Assembly: GCF_024166365.1 (NCBI RefSeq)
Contig: NC_064819.1
Coordinates: 756,501 to 820,500, forward strand
Direction of reading: 5' to 3'
DNA from: Elephas maximus indicus
Taxonomy: Eukaryota > Chordata > Mammalia > Proboscidea > Elephantidae
DNA length: 64,000 bases
Of this stretch, positions 60,917-64,000 are shown one piece after another. Every line of letters starts with the position of its first letter. Position 1 is the stretch's first letter. Made by a program: the position numbers and the translations under genes. The notes under the pieces are model-generated. The model did not search any database. It was given only the letters and a program-made list of their open reading frames with translations, and was not told the DNA's origin.

Positions 60917-61111
60917 AAAAAAAAAAAACAAAAAACAAGCAAACCAAACCCATTGCCATCAAGTCAATTCTGACTCATAGCAACCCTGTAGGACAGAGCA
61001 GAACTGCACCATAGGGTTTCCAAGGAGTATGTGGTGGATCTGCACAGCTTACCTTTTGGTTAGCAGGCTTAGCTTACCATAACTCTTAACCACTGTACCA
61101 CCAGGGGTCCC
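60917..61111 (-). mobile_element. AfroSINE with extended head region
   Basis: It begins at the low end with an A-rich complement tail (accaaacccattgccatcaa), then ccctgtaggacagagcagaa, taccttttggttagcaggct, and gtaccaccaggggtcc. The flanking duplications are ttttgatacta (60906-60916) and ttttggtacta (61112-61122). It starts a few bases beyond the L1 5' junction. Confidence 0.92.
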
Positions 61112-61122
61112 TTTTGGTACTA

Positions 61123-62299
61123 GAGAGACTAATTTCATGACAGCCTCTCCTATTGGCAACCATGGCCCGCAGAGGACATGTATAGCCAAGCTTCCCAGAG
61201 ACCTTCACTACTGCCTTAGTAAAAGGACTATTCTCTGAGTCTTTTTAGGGAACAAGGTCGTGTAATTAGTTCTTCATGAGAAATTTAGCCAAACATTCCC
61301 AACTTTATCATCTCCACTTACTTACTGTAGGTCATTGGCCTGGTCAAGCTTCAAAGAACCAACCTAGGAGTGTAATAGAACCACCTCCATGTGTCCTTGA
61401 CAAGAGGGTGAACCTTAGTCATTATGGATCAGAGTATCCATCCCTGATCAAGCCTTATGTTGCAACCCCATGGTCCAATATGCTCAAGATTCATTCCCAC
61501 GTATGCTTTACTAGTATTTTCTGATATTAGTCAGATCCTACGAGTTCTTCAGTAGATAAGCTGTGCCCTCTTGAAGCAGGCACAATATTTTCTCCTCCTA
61601 CTATGTTGAGACCTGACCTGGTAATGACCCTGAAAGCAATGAAAAGGGGTAAAGACTGATCTTTAAAGGACAAACTTCACTTTGTGAGGCTTTTGCAGCA
61701 TATCCTCTAGCAGGGAGAGGGTGCTGTTTCTACGAGGACAGAGTCCTCATAAGAATCTGGGAATTCAAGATTCTCAGGTTTGTCCACCCATATTTTACCA
61801 TTTCAGGTCTCAAGGTCCCAATCTTTTTTCAGAGCCCTGCCATTGACATAGAAACCCTGTCAAGGCAATGCATTTTTTCTCCTTTGTGCAGTTACAGATG
61901 AATTAAAAAAGATTAGATCTACTATATGATTTGTTTATTCAACTGAGTAATTTAAGATGAACTTTTTTTAAATTTCAATAATTAAATTTTTGCGTTTTTT
62001 TTTCATTTTCTATTTGGTTTCTTTAAACATTTGCCTGGCCCTTTTGGTAACTGGACTTGTTGATGTTTGTGATTCCATCTGTTATTAATTTAAATATGTC
62101 AATAATACTTATTTTAGAGTCCACATTGAATAATTCTAATAACTGAACTTTTGGGGATATAAATCTGTCTGTTTCTGCTGACGCTTTTCATGCTATTTTG
62201 TTTCCTTCTGTGTTTGTTGATCTTTGATAGTGACTTCATCCATTGGCTAGAAAACCCAGCCTTGAATGGAATGTATTTAGCACTTCCTAATAAATACAA
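61123..62299. other. Non-coding, nothing recognised
   Basis: Mixed-composition sequence; the T-runs near 61970-62010 are the only feature. No exon for the SLC9C1 exchanger core was found. Confidence 0.45.
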
Positions 62300-62630
62300 A
62301 CGTGTTAAGTGCTTGTGAAGTGTTAGTCACTGGGCTACGTGCTTCTACATGCACTGTTTACGTAATCTTTACAAAAATTGTATGTGTGGTACGTAGAGGA
62401 GAACCCAAATAATATATTTTAGTGTCTACTACATGTCAGTCGCTTTGCCACATGCTTTATACATGTATGTTAGTCTCCATAATATGGCATAGATATTACT
62501 ATACTGATCTTTAACAGAAGAAAACTAAGGCTGGTGAACTCATTCAGCAAATAAACGGAGCCTGGAATTCTAAGCCAAGTCATCTGGCTCCAGATTCTGG
62601 AGTCTGTACTGCTACACACTTTAATTGAGC
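62300..62630 (-). repeat. MIR SINE, diverged
   Basis: gtgttagtcactgggctacg, gcactgtttacgtaatcttt and ggctccagattctggagtct follow the order of a reverse-complement MIR. The region may hold two overlapping MIR-like pieces. Confidence 0.6.
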
Positions 62631-62869
62631 CAAATGATATTTGAGATAACCTTCTGATGTCATGTTGACTGTAAATTCTAAATTTCTAATCTCTTCTCTG
62701 ACGGCAGTGGGTTTGGTTTGGTTTGGTTTGGGTCTTCTCAAAGTTACATGAACAGAAATAATTACTCAGAAAGTTGAAGCTTCAGTCATTCCAGAAAACT
62801 TTTAAATAACTACAATATAAAAATATGCTTTGGAGATTAATTGAATGTAGTGGATAGTCACAAATTCTT

Positions 62870-63560
62870 TGATACTTCTATTGAGAAGAGGGTTCTATAT
62901 TCCCCTCCCTTGGGGTATGCAATGAACTTTACCCAAGATTTGATCTTTGTCCTTAGTTCCTGAAAGATAACCTCTAAACCCTTAGCATTTCCTGAGTGAT
63001 TGGAATTTTTGTTATGCTAACAGACGACACTAGGGTAGGGGTGGCCATGTTAGAAAGACCCACCATGTGATATTAGTCCAGTCTTAGGGGAGGCGGTTCA
63101 ACCTGTGGAAGCTTCCTGGTTGGTGAAAGACATTGATGATTGGGAAGGGAATGTGTCCCTTTTAGGTCATGGAAGCTCCATATTAGGGACCCTCCCATAA
63201 CACACCCTTTGTATCTTTTATTTGCATACTTTTTAGTATAATAAAGCTGTCATCCTAAGTATAATGCTTTCTTGAGTACTGTGAATCATTCTAGTGAATT
63301 ACTGAATTTGAAGGGGTGGTGGGACCCCCAAATTTGTAGCCAGCAGGTCAGAAGTGAGGAAGTCGTGGGTACTCTGAGCTTATGGCTGATATCCTGAGGG
63401 GGTAGTGATATTTAGAAGGTCAGAAGTGAGGGTGTTGTGGGGACTCATGAGTTTGTGGCTGGCATATGAAGTTGGGAAGATGTGGTAGTCTGGAGGACTA
63501 CACCCTTTAACATGTGATATCTGATCCAGCTCTGGTGGTTAAGGTCAGGAGAAGAACTGC
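62870..63560 (+). mobile_element. Old LTR-like sequence (ERVL or MaLR class, unsure)
   Basis: Contains a likely polyadenylation area (tataataaagctgtcatcct) and words such as gtggtgggacccccaaatt and gtagccagcaggtcagaagt, which I associate with ancient mammalian LTRs. The unit cagaagtgagg recurs at 63350 and 63420. No open frame. The family name is not certain. Confidence 0.4.
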
Positions 63561-63619
63561 ATTTTCAGTTGGTACTAGAGAGGGTATTTAAACTGTGTGT
63601 TGAAAAAGACATGCACATA

Positions 63620-63900
63620 CAGGCATCTATACTTCCCTTGAATCTAAGAAGGTTCTGTGACTGCTTTGACAAATAGAAAACAGTAGAAGTGATGTCGTGC
63701 CTGTTTAGGGGCCAAAGTCTTAAGATAAGAAATTGTCAGCCGCCACTTCTTGTCTCCTGGAACACTCGCTCTTGGAATTTATCTACCGTCTTGCAAGAAA
63801 GATCAAACAGGCCTCAGAAGAGGCCTGCGTGGAGAAGAACGGAAGCATCCATCCAACTGTTCTAGTTGAGTTTCCACCTAACAGTTAGTAGTAACTTACC
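63620..63900. repeat. Possible ancient LTR fragment
   Basis: The run gactgctttgacaaatagaa, ttgtcagccgccacttcttg, tctcctggaacactcgctct is familiar from old MLT1-type repeats. Assigned by memory of word patterns only. Confidence 0.4.
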
Positions 63901-64000
63901 ACCCATGTCAGAGGGCTTCTTGGAAGCTGATCCTCTGGTCTGAGTTGAGCTATCACTGCTGATGCTGCATGGAGCAGAGAAAAGCTGCCCCCATCAAGGC

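Noticed and set aside
1..64000. Possible CRISPR array, operon or prokaryotic system
   Set aside because: Spliced exons, SINEs, LINEs and LTRs show mammalian DNA; no regularly spaced repeats or bacterial genes were found.

Overview
This is a mammalian genomic window, almost certainly from an afrotherian. Elephant or another paenungulate is the best guess. The evidence is about twenty copies of a tRNA-headed SINE of the AfroSINE type, several RTE-class (BovB-like) LINEs whose 3' tail matches that SINE, and long, fairly young L1 elements. These sit over a background of ancient mammalian MIR, L2, L1M and MaLR-type LTR remnants. The assignment rests on recognising the repeats by eye; no database was searched.

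The only host gene I can support is SLC9C1 (sperm-specific Na+/H+ exchanger, sNHE) on the minus strand. Ten consecutive internal coding exons lie at 51147-51342, 31940-32125, 28932-29081, 28661-28712, 26756-26904, 17023-17148, 14886-14984, 13679-13852, 8480-8611 and 8161-8346. All have GT/AG boundaries, join in phase without a stop, and together give about 483 residues. They cover the voltage-sensor-like domain (S1-S4), the linker, and the cyclic-nucleotide-binding domain. The 5' exons (exchanger core) and the 3' terminal exon(s) were not found and probably lie beyond position 64000 and before position 1. The rest of the window is intron or flanking DNA.

Layout. 1-5004: minus-strand L1 (5'UTR, ORF1, part of ORF2). 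5005-8160: AT-rich intron with an L1 3' end and an L2 scrap. 8161-17148: the CNBD exons between ancient L1, a solo LTR with 5-bp target duplications, SINEs and MIR/L2. 17340-26755: a 9.6-kb intron layered with an ancient L1, a younger L1 3' end, and an LTR-RTE chimera. 26756-32125: the linker and S3-S4 exons, with an MaLR-type LTR carrying two SINEs. 32362-50600: a 19-kb intron filled by a plus-strand L1 inserted in a SINE, another L1 3' end, two more RTE copies and nested SINEs. 51147-51342: the S1-S2 exon. 53339-60900: a near-full-length minus-strand L1 with target duplications. 60901-64000: a SINE, a MIR and old LTR-like sequence.

No prokaryotic features, CRISPR arrays or structural RNA genes were seen. 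Every L1 and RTE reading frame inspected is broken by stops or frameshifts. The most interesting structural signals are in the retroelements: an LTR fragment and an RTE that appear to have integrated as one unit, and evidence in the sequence that the SINE is a tRNA head joined to pieces of the RTE's 5' and 3' ends. I found nothing I would call a new biological system.
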